The notes below the pieces were generated by a model. The model was not told the DNA's origin and did no database searches. It saw only the letters and a program-made list of their open reading frames with translations. Below, piece by piece: positions 48,318 to 61,072 of a DNA stretch of 64,000 nucleotides; positions within the stretch are counted from its first letter, which is position 1, and every line of letters begins with the position of its first letter. A program made the translations under genes and the position numbers. Location: the NCBI GenBank assembly GCA_021464415.1, contig JAKCWG010000579.1:36001-100000 (forward strand), given 5' to 3'. Source of the stretch: Lonicera japonica (Eukaryota > Streptophyta > Magnoliopsida > Dipsacales > Caprifoliaceae).

Positions 48318-48845
48318 ATGGTACTTAGGCCTGTCAATGGATCGAATTTGTACCCAAATCCGATCCATTTAGTTGGATATGGATTGAGATTTATAATCTG
48401 TATATCTAAATCTGATCCGAATTTGTTAAGCCTTTGATTAACATATCGGATATGGATTTATGACAATTCAATTCGTTTGCAATTCGATCCGATGCAAGAC
48501 ACACATTTATGCTTAAATTTATTATATTTATATTTACCACATTATTATTAATACACTCATAAAAAATAAATATAACGAAAAAAATATTAAATATTTTTTT
48601 TTACAAGAATAAAATAAATTTAACTGTTATTAAGTGTAACTTTTATGTTAATTTCACTATTTTTTATTTATTTACAAACTAATTATTATATAATTAAAAT
48701 TTTAAATAGATCAGATATAATTCGATCCGAATAAATTTAAATATAAATTGATGTTTTAGTAATATATTATATAATTCGATAATTTGTTTTTAAATATAAA
48801 TTTAGATTCATCATAATTGGATCCGTTAACAGGCCTAATGGTACT
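48318..48845. mobile_element. hAT-type MITE with perfect 8-bp target duplication
   Basis: Element 48326-48837 (512 bp): left TAGGCCTGTCAATGGATC, right end reverse complemented TAGGCCTGTTAACGGATCC. ATGGTACT at 48318-48325 and 48838-48845 is an exact 8-bp duplication. The interior repeats GATCCGAAT-like motifs in both senses. It ends 265 bases before the beta-glucosidase start codon, so it sits in that promoter. Confidence 0.85.
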
Positions 48846-49879
48846 GAATCGTAAAGGCAGGTGTTGACGAAATCGACCGGATCAAGAACGTAAAAAGAAT
48901 CGGGCCGAAAGAGTCCAATCCGGTTAGGCGTAGAGTGATTCCAATCGATGCAGAAGAATCCAATTTAAGTGGGTAGTGAAAGTGGGTCCACCAGAAAGGT
49001 CTGCACTGCCGGCATTCGCTATCGTGTCGCGGTTTTTCTTCTCTTCTCTTCACTTCTAGGAAGGAAAGGAAGAGTTGATCAAAACACTAACCAGAAGAAG
49101 AAGACGAAGAATGGAGAGTAATAGTAGTAGTAATAGGAGTATGCTGCTGACGGAGAGGAAAAGGTCAATCGAAGATGAGTGGAACTCCATTTCCAATCAA
49201 CAAATCTCACTAACCGACTTTCCTCCCGATTTTCTCTTCGGTGTAGCGACTTCTGCTTACCAGGTTTCTCTTCTTTTAATTCTGTCAACCAGTTGCCAAA
49301 TCCCCATTTATTGTCTTGTTTCCATTTATCTCTTTATTCTGGCAAAACCTGAAATATATATATATATATAAATGTATGCCTTCTAACAAGGCAATTTTAT
49401 TTTTTTTCTAATCATGTGACAAATGCTATGTAACTAAAAAATGATTTTGAATCACGCATGCATTTACATTAGGGTGATAGTGGTTTTTCATTCAAGGACC
49501 ATGTTATGTTTTATTAAGAAGTGGTAGTGGGCTACACAAATGGGGGTTAATCCTCCTCAATGAGCTGTCTCAGGAATTTTAAACTGCTCCGACGGGATTT
49601 TCTGAAGATTTGGTTTACTTTGGATTCATCCTGAATACTCCATCCCAATCCCCCTACTGCTGCATTCGGCGCATCGGATTAGGGAGGTCGGATAGAATTA
49701 TTTTATCCCATCCGAACATGATAAATAATCCCACCTCCTTGGGGGGATTGTTTAGTCCCTCTTCCAGTGGCCTAAGAGCCCTTTGAAGGATTAATTATCC
49801 ACTCCGATATCCAATCCTAGCCCACACCAATCGTGTGATAGGATAACTTTATCTTATCTTGCCCGTCCAATATAGCCTA

Positions 49880-49975
49880 AGGGGTTAATCAACTGTCCTT
49901 GACAGGGTTCGAACCTACCACTTGTGTGAGAAGTGGTCAGTGATACTATCCCATAGAAAAAGTGATTAGTGGTTG
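49880..49975 (-). mobile_element. tRNA-like SINE piece in beta-glucosidase intron 1
   Basis: On the minus strand GGTAGGTTCGAACCCTGTCA (B-box-like) follows GGATAGTATCACTGACCACT. Only this part is recognisable. Confidence 0.35.
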
Positions 49976-50936
49976 AGATGCATCTAAACTTTCTTTGTGG
50001 TAGTGCTTTTTTTGGCGCATTGCTCTTTTTATTGAAGCATGGTGTACAGGCATTCTATGGCAATGCTAATTCTATTGGCAGTCGTTACTATTTACGACAA
50101 CATATTTCAGTGCAAATAATTTGTGAAAAATTGGACAAACCAAAGACTTGTTCCATGCTTTGTGGTGATGGAAAGGAATGGTGAAAATTGCATGAATTAA
50201 GAATTATACAACTATGGGACTTCAATTGAAGAGCAGTTTGGTGGAAACTGCAAAAAAGAAAGAAAACAAAACATTCTAACTACAATGAAAGTGCTGGAAA
50301 ATTAAATCTACAAGTACAAGCTGAGGAAGAGAACTAGATAGAAGGGGACTGATTTTGTTGAGGGACTGGAATAGGAACCCTTTGTTGACTCTTTAGCTCC
50401 CTGTATAAATCAAATTGTTGCTGAAATCAACTTCTCACTCTTGTTACGTGTTTACACTTGAGGTGATGATGAAAGCTCCATGTAGGTGCCAATTATGTAT
50501 GCATTAAAAGACTCCTTCTGAATTAACGCTAATTAGTAGACGTGTCATGGTCTCATGGAGATACAAAGGATTAGGGTTAGAGTTGCTACCCACAATGCAC
50601 ATAAGGGGGAACTGGTGTACTGTACATAGAAACTTTCAAAGTACACACCATATGCGAGCTGTATAGATCAACAAGGTAGATTTGAATACTCATTTAGAAC
50701 AAAATCATTCACGATTTGGCAAATTTACGCTTATGCATATACAATGCATGAATTAGGACAGAATATAATTGCAAAAAAGGCTTATAACTTAAATAACATA
50801 GAGACACGGGCATATTTAATGTAGAAAGCAACATATAGATAGATGAAAAGGAAAATCTGATGTGATTTAGTCAGCAATATAAGTTGGGAAAAGTTGCTAA
50901 ATGCGGGTCTCTTGAGTTAGCTTAAAAATAATATAA

Positions 50937-51085
50937 AGCCTAGTGGTAAAGGAGCCCACTCGATGTTGGGAGATCCCAAGTTCGAGTCTCACCTAAGGTA
51001 AGGAGGGTTTCTTTGTTGTTTGTAGTAAAGGGAAGAGACTTAGAACTTCTCTATATAAAACAATAAAGTAATATATAGAGTATAG
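50937..51085 (+). mobile_element. tRNA-derived SINE in beta-glucosidase intron 1
   Basis: AAGCCTAGTGGTAAAGGAG (A-box region) is followed by CCCAAGTTCGAGTCTCACC (B-box region) at about 30 bases distance, then a body ending TATATAAAACAATAAAG. This is the standard SINE layout. Confidence 0.6.
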
Positions 51086-51090
51086 GAACT

Positions 51091-51490
51091 TAAGGGCCAG
51101 TTTGGTTCGAGTTTTAGGAAGGAATTGAAGTTTTAGATTCCAAGAGAGCTCCTCTCCTGGCATTTGAGATTCCTTGCCAATGTTTGGTTAAGACTATAAC
51201 TCTCCTGTTCTCATATTATGAGTAACTTGCAAATACATTGTTAAATATAAAAATAAATTTAGTTACCATGTGATAATATATTACTGACTATTACTATAAT
51301 GCAAAAGAAAAATATCTAGTTATTTGCTAAGAATAGGGGTAGTTTGTCAAAAAAAAATAAAAAAAAATGAAAGGATTCTGGGGAATCCTCGTAGTTACCT
51401 CCATCAAAAAGGGAATGGATGAAGGGAATTTTCCCTTTTGGGAAACTGGATTCCTAAAAATCCAACCAGACTTTGGAATCTTAAATGAAG
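51091..51490. mobile_element. possible hAT-like MITE in beta-glucosidase intron 1
   Basis: Left CCAGTTTGGTTCGAGTTTTA and reverse complement of the right end AAAGTCTGGTTGGATTTTTA align over about 25 bp and continue into TAGGAA. Borders and duplication are uncertain. Confidence 0.4.
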
Positions 51491-51696
51491 GTAATCAATT
51501 CCAAGAACTATCCAAAGGATGGACCAAAACGCAACCTTATGGTAGTGGAATGTTATTGCAGGTTGAAGGAGCCTGCAATGAGGGTGGTCGGGGTCTAGTA
51601 TTTGGGATGCATTTTTCCATACTAAAGGTATACTTACAAGATATATCCCTAGTTACAATGTCCTAGTGTTTGATATACAAAACTGTTATGCAATAC

Positions 51697-52119
51697 TAAG
51701 AGTATCTCCAATGGTATAATCAAAATAACAATTATAATCAATTTTAACAATGTTGGCTAAAAAATACTACCCTAATGGCATAATCAAATTTTAGCAACCT
51801 TTTAACCAATAACCAAATCTACTCCCTTTATAATGAAAGTTAACAACCTTCTTCAATAACCAAAATGAGGGACCCACTAATTATATTGGCTAAAAGAGAA
51901 TCTTTTCAAATTTAGATAATCTTTCCCTCCTTTTTTTGAAACAAAATTCAAATTTATTAATTTGTGGCCAATCAATATAATGGACCCTACAAATTTGGTT
52001 ATTGAGAAAAAATAACCCTTGGGGAAACCTACATTGTTAACTTTAACAATTGACTAAATGAATAATCAAAAGTCATTTTGATTATTAAATTTTTTTTTAT
52101 TCCATTGGAGATGCTCTAA
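51697..52119. mobile_element. PIF/Harbinger-like MITE in beta-glucosidase intron 2
   Basis: Element 51700-52116 (417 bp): left GAGTATCTCCAATGGTATAA, right end reverse complemented GAGCATCTCCAATGGAATAA. TAA at 51697-51699 and 52117-52119 is the 3-bp duplication. It ends 36 bases before exon 3, so it supplies the intron's last part, including the exon 3 acceptor region's upstream tract. Confidence 0.8.
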
Positions 52120-52792
52120 TGAAGCTTATTCTACTCATCTTTCTTGCCCCAGGCAAAATATGTGATGGAACCAATGGAGATGTAGCAGTAGATCAGTATC
52201 ATCGTTACAAGGTTAGTTTTGCACAATTTTTTCCCAGTTCAAGTGACTCAATTTTTTTTTCACTCCCCTTCTTTCAGACAATTGGGTTTCATGATTGGAA
52301 ACCATAATACTTGTGTGAGAGTGTGTAATGTGCCTTGACACTGTTCGTATTAAGTATTTTATTTTGTTACCTCTTTCTCTAGTGTGTACTATATCTAATT
52401 TAGTGTAATCCACAAAGACTAATTTTGAGATTCATTCTGAGTCTTTCTTTCTTTTTTTTTGTTGTGCATGGAGACATATTCCTTCCATCTTTCTGCCAGA
52501 GGATTTTTTAGCTCTTCGAAAATTTCGGATGATTTTGGAAACAAAATACAAGTTGTTAAGTCCATATAATGCATCTGTTTTTCCTCTGTGTTTTCATCGG
52601 CATGGTTTATATTTTTTAAAAAGGATTTTTGTGTATGTTGATGGGCTAGGTCTTCAATAAATTTCATGAATGTACACCTGCTCTCATCATTCTTTATTCA
52701 AACTCCTCAAATACAGGAAGATATTGACCTTATTTCCAAGTTGGGATTTGGTGCTTATCGTTTTTCTCTGTCATGGTCTCGTATATTTCCTG

Positions 52793-54340
52793 GTAATGTT
52801 TATTCTTTCCTATATTTTTTTTTTATACTTTTGCTTTTCAAAATAATAGATCCTGTATTTCTTTTTGAACATTTTTAATTGTTCCAAGACCTTCATGTAT
52901 CAAAAGTCCATGCAATTACAAATCCTCAATTATGGTGCCTTACAAATCCAATGCTTCTCAATTGTCCCCAACAAAGATGACTAAAGTTCCATGCAATTGT
53001 GCAGTTTGAAGAAAGTGTGACTAGAGAGCTGACCCAACACAAATAATGGTGACTGGATGTTGTAGCTTGTCTTTTGCAGCAACTATTATTTAGTTTTTCA
53101 TGAACCAAAGACCACACGAAGGCTCTGGCTTTAAGGGGCATTTCATGGAGTGTTTTTGCAAAAGGGCAATTTGAGAATTAATACTCCATTGTTGACTTCC
53201 AATGTGCTTGGCCTTGGTATTGATGAATTGTAACCATAGAGAGAGAACCAAATGGAAGTTTCTGATATGCTTATCTAGGCCACAAAACAAGCTTAATCTT
53301 GAAATAAATGGCATTAGAATATATGGTGTAGGAGTGTAGGGTGGACTAGGGGTTGTAGGAGGTGTAACCGGTGCGATGATGATCACAACAACGAGGTAAG
53401 AACATATGCACCTCGAGGAGTGGGGGAGAGCGCAACACACTGAGAGGGTTGGGGAACAGAGAGCTGGTAGGGTCCAAAGATGGGTGTTGTTTGGGTATGG
53501 TTTAGGATGGCTCTATGTCTGGTTGTGATTGGTGTCTCCTCCTCGAGGGGATTAGGTGACAACTTACCCATCAAACCCTATGTTCAATCCTCCAAACCAG
53601 TACTCTTCAAATTCCAGAGAAAGGTGGTGTGTAGTGTACCACTGGGTACTACTCTATTTGGTAGGCTGTAGGATGGCTGCCCGTGGACCGGTAGGTCAGG
53701 GGGATGGGTGGCTGTTGAGGACATGAGGTTTAACAAGCCCCATACCAGTGAGGCTTGGGGCCATCTACCTGATAGGGTCAAAACAGGCTGGTCAATAAAG
53801 GTCCCTCTACACATGTATACTTAACCCTATATTTATGGCGCCTTTAGTGGGTTATGAAATAACGTATATGGGGAATTTTCTCTTGTTGGTGTACAGAAGG
53901 GTGTCCCAATTATTCAAACCTGTGATGCCCAGGACCCAATGGTAGTATAAATTAGTACAACCATATTAACTGAGACTTGAGCAACTTGTGTATACAGTTA
54001 GACCATCGAGCACTCTGTGTATCAAGTATCACATTGATAGTTATTGAGCTATTCCAGAAGCTATCAGAATTTACTATGTTGATATTCTACTCCATTTGCT
54101 CCTTCCATTTTTATTCCTCTTCTTCAATAATATTTGTGGTATTGATATTGTGATGATTCACTTCTCACCTTATTTTTATTAAAAAAAGAGCAGGTATAGT
54201 TTTCCTCCTTTTTTAAGTAGATATCTCATCATGAAATTGTGCTTATAATAAGAAGGAATCTTCTTCTTGACTTGTTATCTACATCATGATGTCTTGATGA
54301 TATAAGTTGATTACTAAATTGATTTTCTCCATTCTTCCAG
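52793..54340. other. beta-glucosidase intron 4
   Basis: GC-richer segment 53330-53830 with overlapping open frames on both strands; none shows a domain. It may be an inserted fragment, but no borders were found. Confidence 0.4.
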
Positions 54341-54467
54341 ATGGTTTGGGAACTAAAGTCAATGAGCAAGGGATCGCACACTACAATAATATCATTGATA
54401 CTCTTTTGGATAAGGGTATGGAATCATTTACTCTGAATTTACTTCTACTTAGAACTTCAAAGAATAA

Positions 54468-54578
<111 letters not shown>

Positions 54579-54769
54579 TAAGTTTTATCACCTCCTTTTT
54601 TCAAACATATATGCACTTAAAATTTACACCAATTCATGTTAATTCAATGAGAATAGGATGTTTGGTTCAAATTAGTCTTGGCTTGAGTACAGTCATACAC
54701 TACGAGTTTCATGCATGTTTCTCTATTTGGCTTGCTTAAGTTTTGGAATTATTGAATAGAATCGTTGTT

Positions 54770-55115
54770 TAACTCGAACTTTAGAGCCAGAGAGAAGGGG
54801 ATAAAAAGAGTTTTGATTAAACGAATGAGAAAGACCGTAACTTGGGGGAGGGGGTGGGGGGGGGGGCGGGGGCTCTTGTATTTATCTTCTTATCTATTGA
54901 GCTATTACAGTGACGAATATACCCTCTTAACACTTCCCCTCATGCTACTGCTATACATAAAAAACAAGGGTTGCATAATGATAAAATTCCCGATGTGGGA
55001 CAAAAACTTATAACCAACACAAACATCATAAATTCATAACTAACATGATTTAACTCCTAATAACTTGAAAAGAAGTATATATAAATAAAATATTATCTTT
55101 CAACACTCCCCCTCA
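54770..55115 (-). mobile_element. possible Copia LTR end with polypurine tract
   Basis: On the minus strand TTGAGGGGGAG (55115-55106) is a polypurine tract directly followed by TGTTGAAAGATAATA (from 55105), the usual start of a plant Copia 3' LTR. The rest contains ATAGCTCAATAGATAAGAAG and a C/G-run near 54845-54870. The far LTR end and duplication were not found. Confidence 0.45.
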
Positions 55116-56394
55116 AATTGAAAGAGATGTGAAACCGAAATCAGCTTGCTTTGGTTGAAGAACCTCCTTTTCAATCTTGGGAAGCTATGGCAGATGTAGA
55201 ATTTGCAGCTGCAATTGCCAACCATAATACTCAGGAGGAAGGCATTCAATTACATGAAAATGACAATTATTCAGTCCTTAAACAGGACTTCCCCCCTCTA
55301 CCCTCACAACCTATTGCATCACACACTCTATTTCCTTATCCCCCACCTCAGTCACATACAGCCCTGTGACCTTACTCTTTCAAAAAAGCAGATTCACACA
55401 GAGCTCTCATTCCTCTTCACATAGTGGATCTGAGTTTGTACACTCTCATTATTCAGTCCTTAACAAGATTTATTGTTGTTGAAATTTCTTAGAATTTTGT
55501 TGAGTAAGGAGTTCAAAAATTACATTAGCTTCATTATTTGGTCAGCACTTGGTATACAGCTCATATTTTTTTTGCTTCTTACATGATCTCATTTTAAGAT
55601 AAATGAGTTCTTTACATTCTTGATAGGATTCAATTCTGCTTGCTAATTAATGATGTCGGTCTGGCTTATGCTTGTGGTGAACATACAGGAAATATTTTGC
55701 TGTCTATGCAGAGACTTGCTTTGCCAGTTTTGGTGACAGAGTGAAGAAATGGATTACTATTAATGAGCCTCTGCAAACTGCAGTGAATGGATATTGTACT
55801 GGTATATATGCCCCTGGAAGACGTGAACATTCATTGACTGAACCATATTTGGTTGCGCACCATCAGCTCTTGGCACATGCTGAAACTGTTTCCATTTACA
55901 GAAACAATTTCAAGGTACCCTTAATGTATATTAATGGCACACAAAACCTATTGTCAAAACGTCTACTAATAATTTAATCATTGTATTGCAAATTCATCTT
56001 TATTTCCTTTTCCTCTTGGGTTTTATATGCATCCTCTAATCATTCTCTATTGCAATAAATTTGGATTTTCCATGATCATGACTGGTGGTTTTCTGATGTG
56101 CACGGGCCATGTTTACAAGTTTCAAGTATTATCAATGAATTTATTTATTTCTAATAAAAAAAGCGCGTGTATTTGTCAAAATATCATAATTTATGCTTAT
56201 TGTCGAGTGTCATTATTTGTCTAAACTCTAAAGAACATACCATAAATAAGGGATCTGATGGATGTAGGTATTTATTATGGTCAACGATCTTTCCTTATTT
56301 GTAGACTTAAGCATTCATTATCTTTGATTTGGTTTCCTAACTGGTACTCTATTCCTTCTGTATAATATAAATATGTTTCTCATGAAGGACTTGT

Positions 56395-56775
56395 CTCCTC
56401 TCCATTACACTTTCGGTTCAATTTCTTCCAATGGGGTCTAGTTCGGGAACTAAATGGATGAATTTTTCATGAAATTTGGTGGAGATGTTTTATATAATGA
56501 GTAGATTATCTCCACAAATTTTCATCAACAAATTCAAATAAGAAGTAGGTGTAATAAAAATTTGATATATATGTTCATTTTCAACCATTGAAATTTTAGA
56601 TGATCATTTCACCCAATTCTAAATTGAATCTTCTGATGAAATTTTGTGGAGATGATCTACTCATTATATAGATCATCTCCACCAAGTTTCAAGACAAATT
56701 TCATTCATTTAGCCCTCGAACTAGATCTCATTGGACGAAATTAAACTAAAAGATAATGGAGAGGAGCCAAGTCCC
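56395..56775. mobile_element. long-TIR foldback MITE in beta-glucosidase intron 7
   Basis: The left end AGGACTTGTCTCCTCTCCAT and the reverse complement of the right end GGGACTTGGCTCCTCTCCAT match and continue for about 80 bp. Inside each arm is GATGATCTACTCATTATATA or its partner, and the phrase AATTTTGATATATATGT-like in the middle, as in the element at 27488. Length about 380 bp. Confidence 0.65.
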
Positions 56776-57737
56776 AGATTGAGAAAGCTAAAGCCAAAGC
56801 CAGACCAATTATGTTTTACAGTTGTATTTTACTGTTGTGTTCTATGTTTGTGACGTTTAATTCACGGAAGGACAAGCAAGGTGGTCAAATAGGTTTGGTT
56901 GTTGACTGCGAATGGGCTGAGGCATTATCAGATAAAATAGAAGACAAAAGGGCTGCTGCAAGGCGTCTTGATTTTCAACTTGGATGGTAGTTACCCTTAC
57001 AATTGATTATGTAATTCTTTTCTTGTTAAACTCCCTCCGATTATGTGTGCACATTTAAGGTCAAAATCTTCATAACATGTTTTCTGTTAAAAATAATTGC
57101 ACCCAAAGACTGAAGTTGCTGGAGATGCTCTTACTATTACTAATTATTGACAAGTTCCGAATAAGGTATTTGGATCCATATTTTATGGAGACTATCCTGA
57201 AGCTATGCGGGAAAGACTTGGAGACCGGCTTCCAAAGTTCTCAGAAAGATAAAGAGCTACTCCGTGATTCAGTAGACTTTCTTGGGTTGAATCACTATAC
57301 CTCAAGGTTTGTTACTCATGGAGGAAGAGTGAACCAACAAGACAATGATTTTTATCAAGCTCAAGAGGTGGAGAATAGGTGACTAAAGATACCTTCATGA
57401 CTTGTTTTGAAGCCTCTATTGCTCTATAAATCCTCTTATTGTTCCTCTTTTCTTCTACTCTTGTTTTTTCCTTCAGCTGAATGGGAAGGAGGGGAGGTAA
57501 TTGGTGAGAAGGTAAGTGTTATCTCGTGCTCTCTCTAACATATATTTTACTCATTTGGGGTGTGTAAAACACACCCATTTGTTTTCAGTTTGTTAATCAA
57601 AGATTTTATTATTATGCATGGCAGGCAGCATCACCGTGCTTTACGTTGTTCCATGGGGTATACGCAAAGTTCTCAATTACATAGCAGAGAGATACAATAA
57701 TCCCCCAATATACATTACTGAGAATGGTATGTCTTTA

Positions 57738-58010
57738 AGGGTGCGCTTGGTAAAAAAAAAGTTGGAAATAATTGTAAACACTACTGATTTTGTAAGAAGT
57801 TGGAAAAAGAGTTTTGTGATTTGGTGAAATGTTCAAAAACTTTTTTTCGAAGAGAGAAAATTCTGTGTGGTGGGTAAGAAAATCTTTCCATAGAAAATAA
57901 GGAAAAGATGTAGAACATCTCACCAAATTGCTCATCTCTTTTTTGAACTTCTGACAAAAATTACAGCTGTTTTCAACCATTTTTCATATTTTTATCAAAC
58001 AGGCCCCAAG
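57738..58010. mobile_element. MITE in beta-glucosidase intron 11
   Basis: Left AAGGGTGCGCTTGGTAAAAA, right end reverse complemented GGGGCCTGTTTGATAAAAAT; interior has ACTGATTTTGTAAGAAGTTGGAAAA and CATCTCACCAAATTGCTCA. A related but diverged member of the GTTTGATAA family. A C6-G17 run follows at 58028-58049. Confidence 0.5.
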
Positions 58011-58369
58011 TAACCAATGTTTTATGCCCCCCGGGGGGGGGGGGGGGGCGCAAAGATTCTAATATTATTAGCTTTGTTATATTGACTTTATTTCATTTAT
58101 CTACATGCTTATGGCTCACCATTTACAGGTATGGACGATGAGGACAATGGCACGTCCCAGATCCACGACATGTTGGATGACAAATTGAGAGTTTCTTACT
58201 TTAAGGGGTACCTTGCTGCTGTTGCTCAGGCAATTAAGTAAGCATCATTTCCTATAATTTGGACACAAAATATGCATGTTCTCATTTATCCTTGTGTAAT
58301 TTGTAGCCCTGAATCCTGATGGTGGTGGACAGCCTAGTCCTGCCTTATAAAAATAAATAAAATTATTTG

Positions 58370-58665
58370 GGGTCCATTTGATAACAAGATGGAAAATGAT
58401 AGGAAAAACAATTGATTTGTTTGAGAAGTTGGAAAATAAGTTGAGTGATGTGGTGAGATGCTCTCCATTTTTTTGAGTAGATGTCCTCCATCCTTTAATA
58501 TTGAGGAAATTTTTTCTGCCTCTCCACCCAAAAAAAAAATTCCATGGAAAAAGCCAAAAAAAATAGAGATCGTATCCCACATAACTCAACTTATTTTCCA
58601 CTTTTCCCTCAAATCATTGTTTTTCTTTTAATATTTTCCAATTATTATCAAACGAAATCTTGCAC
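58370..58665. mobile_element. hAT-like MITE in beta-glucosidase intron 12
   Basis: Left GGGGTCCATTTGATAACAAG, right end reverse complemented GATTTCGTTTGATAATAATT. Interior ACAATTGATTTGTTTGAGAA, GTGAGATGCTCTCCAT, GAGTAGATGTCCTCCATCCT and CTCAACTTATTTTCCA match the copy at 29138. Confidence 0.6.
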
Positions 58666-59990
58666 TAAAGATTTTCAAGCATTTCCCTGGACTTTTCGTT
58701 ATTTTTTATATGGAAGGCCACTAAGGTCAATTGCTTCGTCCGTCAATCTTTTCTTCTCCATCAAGAAACTACACTGCTTAGCCTGGCTGGAAAAATTTGA
58801 AGGATGTTGATAGCCAGTTCGAATATGTTGTCAGCACCCTCGATTTCATGACTTTCTCGAACAATTCAATCAAGGATGATGGGAGATATATTACTATCTC
58901 TGCCTTTATTGTTCGTACGAGCTACCACTTAAAAATTCAATCATAGTCATCAGGAAAATGCTCTGCTTATGGACTGGATTAGTAAGTACATACTGAAGAC
59001 TACCAAATTTAAGAAAGAAGTTTCTTTGGAAGAGGAAAAGCTTGAATGACCTTTAAAACCTAAACCTGTGAAATATAAATTTTGATTGTTGGGGTGTATC
59101 TTGTCAAAATAAATAGTTGTGCCTAGGGTACTGCTTGTAGCTATGATAAATTTTGCCATCATGTCTTCCAAAATTTAAGTTATTTACCGTGGTTTCGATA
59201 CATCAATCTTTTAGTATGGTCGAACATTTAATCTTTAACATTTTAGAATACCTTTGGCATGGGCACGTGACTTTGACACATATAAGTAATATATTTCTTT
59301 GTATGTCTCATCTATTTTTAAATATTTATATACCATTTTGAAAGAACAAAAAGAACCATCTTAAAAGAACAAAATAAAATAAAATTGATGAAACGAAATA
59401 TATGTCATGTTATAAAAAGAATATGGGGCTTTTTGTTGGAAGTATGGAAAAGTTGTACTGAAATTTTAGATGGGAATGGGGTAGAGGAAGAAAAGGTAAG
59501 ATCTGGGTTTTTGGCTTAAAAATTGGGTGAATTAGAATCCCCAACCAAGCTTCTGTGAGCATGATGTTTCCGGAAGAAGGTTGACAAGGGCACCTCAAAA
59601 TAGGTATTCACCACCACAGCATTACTTAATTTTGAACACCATGTACAATAATTTAAATCATGAATGTGGTGGCGTGCAGCAACCACATTCATTAAAGTAA
59701 AATTTGGAGGCAAGGAGTATATAGATTGAAGCCAGATTCGTTTGTGCGTTCATTAAACCGTTTTTTTTTTTCTTTCTATATGGACAACAAAAGTGCGTGT
59801 CTTTTGTTTAATTATGGCCGGTGGTTGGTTTGACAGGGATGGAACGGATGTGAGGGGATACTTTGCTTGGTCATTAATGGACAACTTGAGTGCAGCAGCT
59901 CGGGTACACCAAGCGTTTTGGTTTGATTTCGTTGACTTCAACAACAATTTCGCATTTAAGTCGTCGGCTATTGGTTCTTGCGATTCTTGA

Positions 59991-61070
59991 AAGGCGAACA
60001 AGACAAGAATGGCAAACAAGAGTAGCTAGGTGCTGCCCTCTCAGTACTTATAATCTGTTGCTTGGTTAAGCACTATATTGCTTTTTTGATTAGTTTCGAT
60101 CGAAGAAGGTTCAGATATCACGTGGAGAATATATATGTATATATGTCTGCTGAGTGTGTGCGTGTGTATTTTATAATTTAGAAGGTTGTATTCTGTTACT
60201 ATGGGTGTCTGGTTTGGCGGGTTAAAGGCGGAAGTGAAAATGTAGAAGGGAAAAAACGTCAAGAGGAAGATGGTGTTGATTGAATGGTTAAATTGTGACT
60301 TTATTTGAATTGCCGCGGGGTCATGAGTCTTGGCAACTTTATGAATAATTTCACTTTAGATTGCATAATTATAAATTGTCTCTTTAATATAAATTTGTTA
60401 ATGTGATTTAACTCAACAGTTGCATCAGAATTGTGAATCATGCAACTTCGAGTAGATTCGCAAACAAACTACTTCATTTAATTCCTTGAGAAATAATTTA
60501 AATTGGAAAAGTTTTGTATTTGTTAATTTTTTCACCACTACACGCTAATAATAAGATAACTTATGACCAAGTTAGTAGTAAAATTATGTGTTAGAAAGTG
60601 TGTTGGTACAGTGAAAAGGCTTGGTCAATAAACTTAGTTATTTTTAAGTTGATACATGTATCATTAGTTCATAATCACAAAAGATACGAAATTATTAACA
60701 ATTTTGAAACATTTTCAAATTTCGCCAAAGAAATTTAAAAAATAGCTAAATTAAATGAATATGTCGGGCTCACAAAAATATTAAAAATTAAATTAAATCG
60801 TCCTAACCTTAACTCAAAATATCTTAACCCAAAGAAACTTTTGTATTTTTTCCATATCTTTTCTCGTTGGAATTCTATTAAATGAATTTTTATTGAACAC
60901 AAACAAAGTTGAGGCTTTCGGTTATATATATATACACTAATTTTTTGTGAAAATATTAATATATACATGAGATAATGGGTTATAAGGTCTTGTTCCATAA
61001 TGTTTTATAACTCTAAGGACATACTCATATTTAATAAAGGAAAATAGTACTAATTTCATAATTTGGTTTT
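59991..61070. other. intergenic DNA after the beta-glucosidase
   Basis: No gene is seen. The first 150 bases are probably the 3' untranslated region. The rest is AT-rich without recognisable elements. Confidence 0.5.
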
Positions 61071-61072
61071 AC

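Noticed and set aside
53090..53815. Several overlapping open frames suggesting a gene in the beta-glucosidase intron
   Set aside because: Frames on both strands overlap, none has a recognisable domain or splice partner; higher GC alone explains their length.
55151..55369. 72-codon acidic/proline-rich open frame
   Set aside because: It lies in intron 6 next to a Copia-like polypurine tract on the other strand; no domain or splice partner was found, though a retroelement origin is possible.
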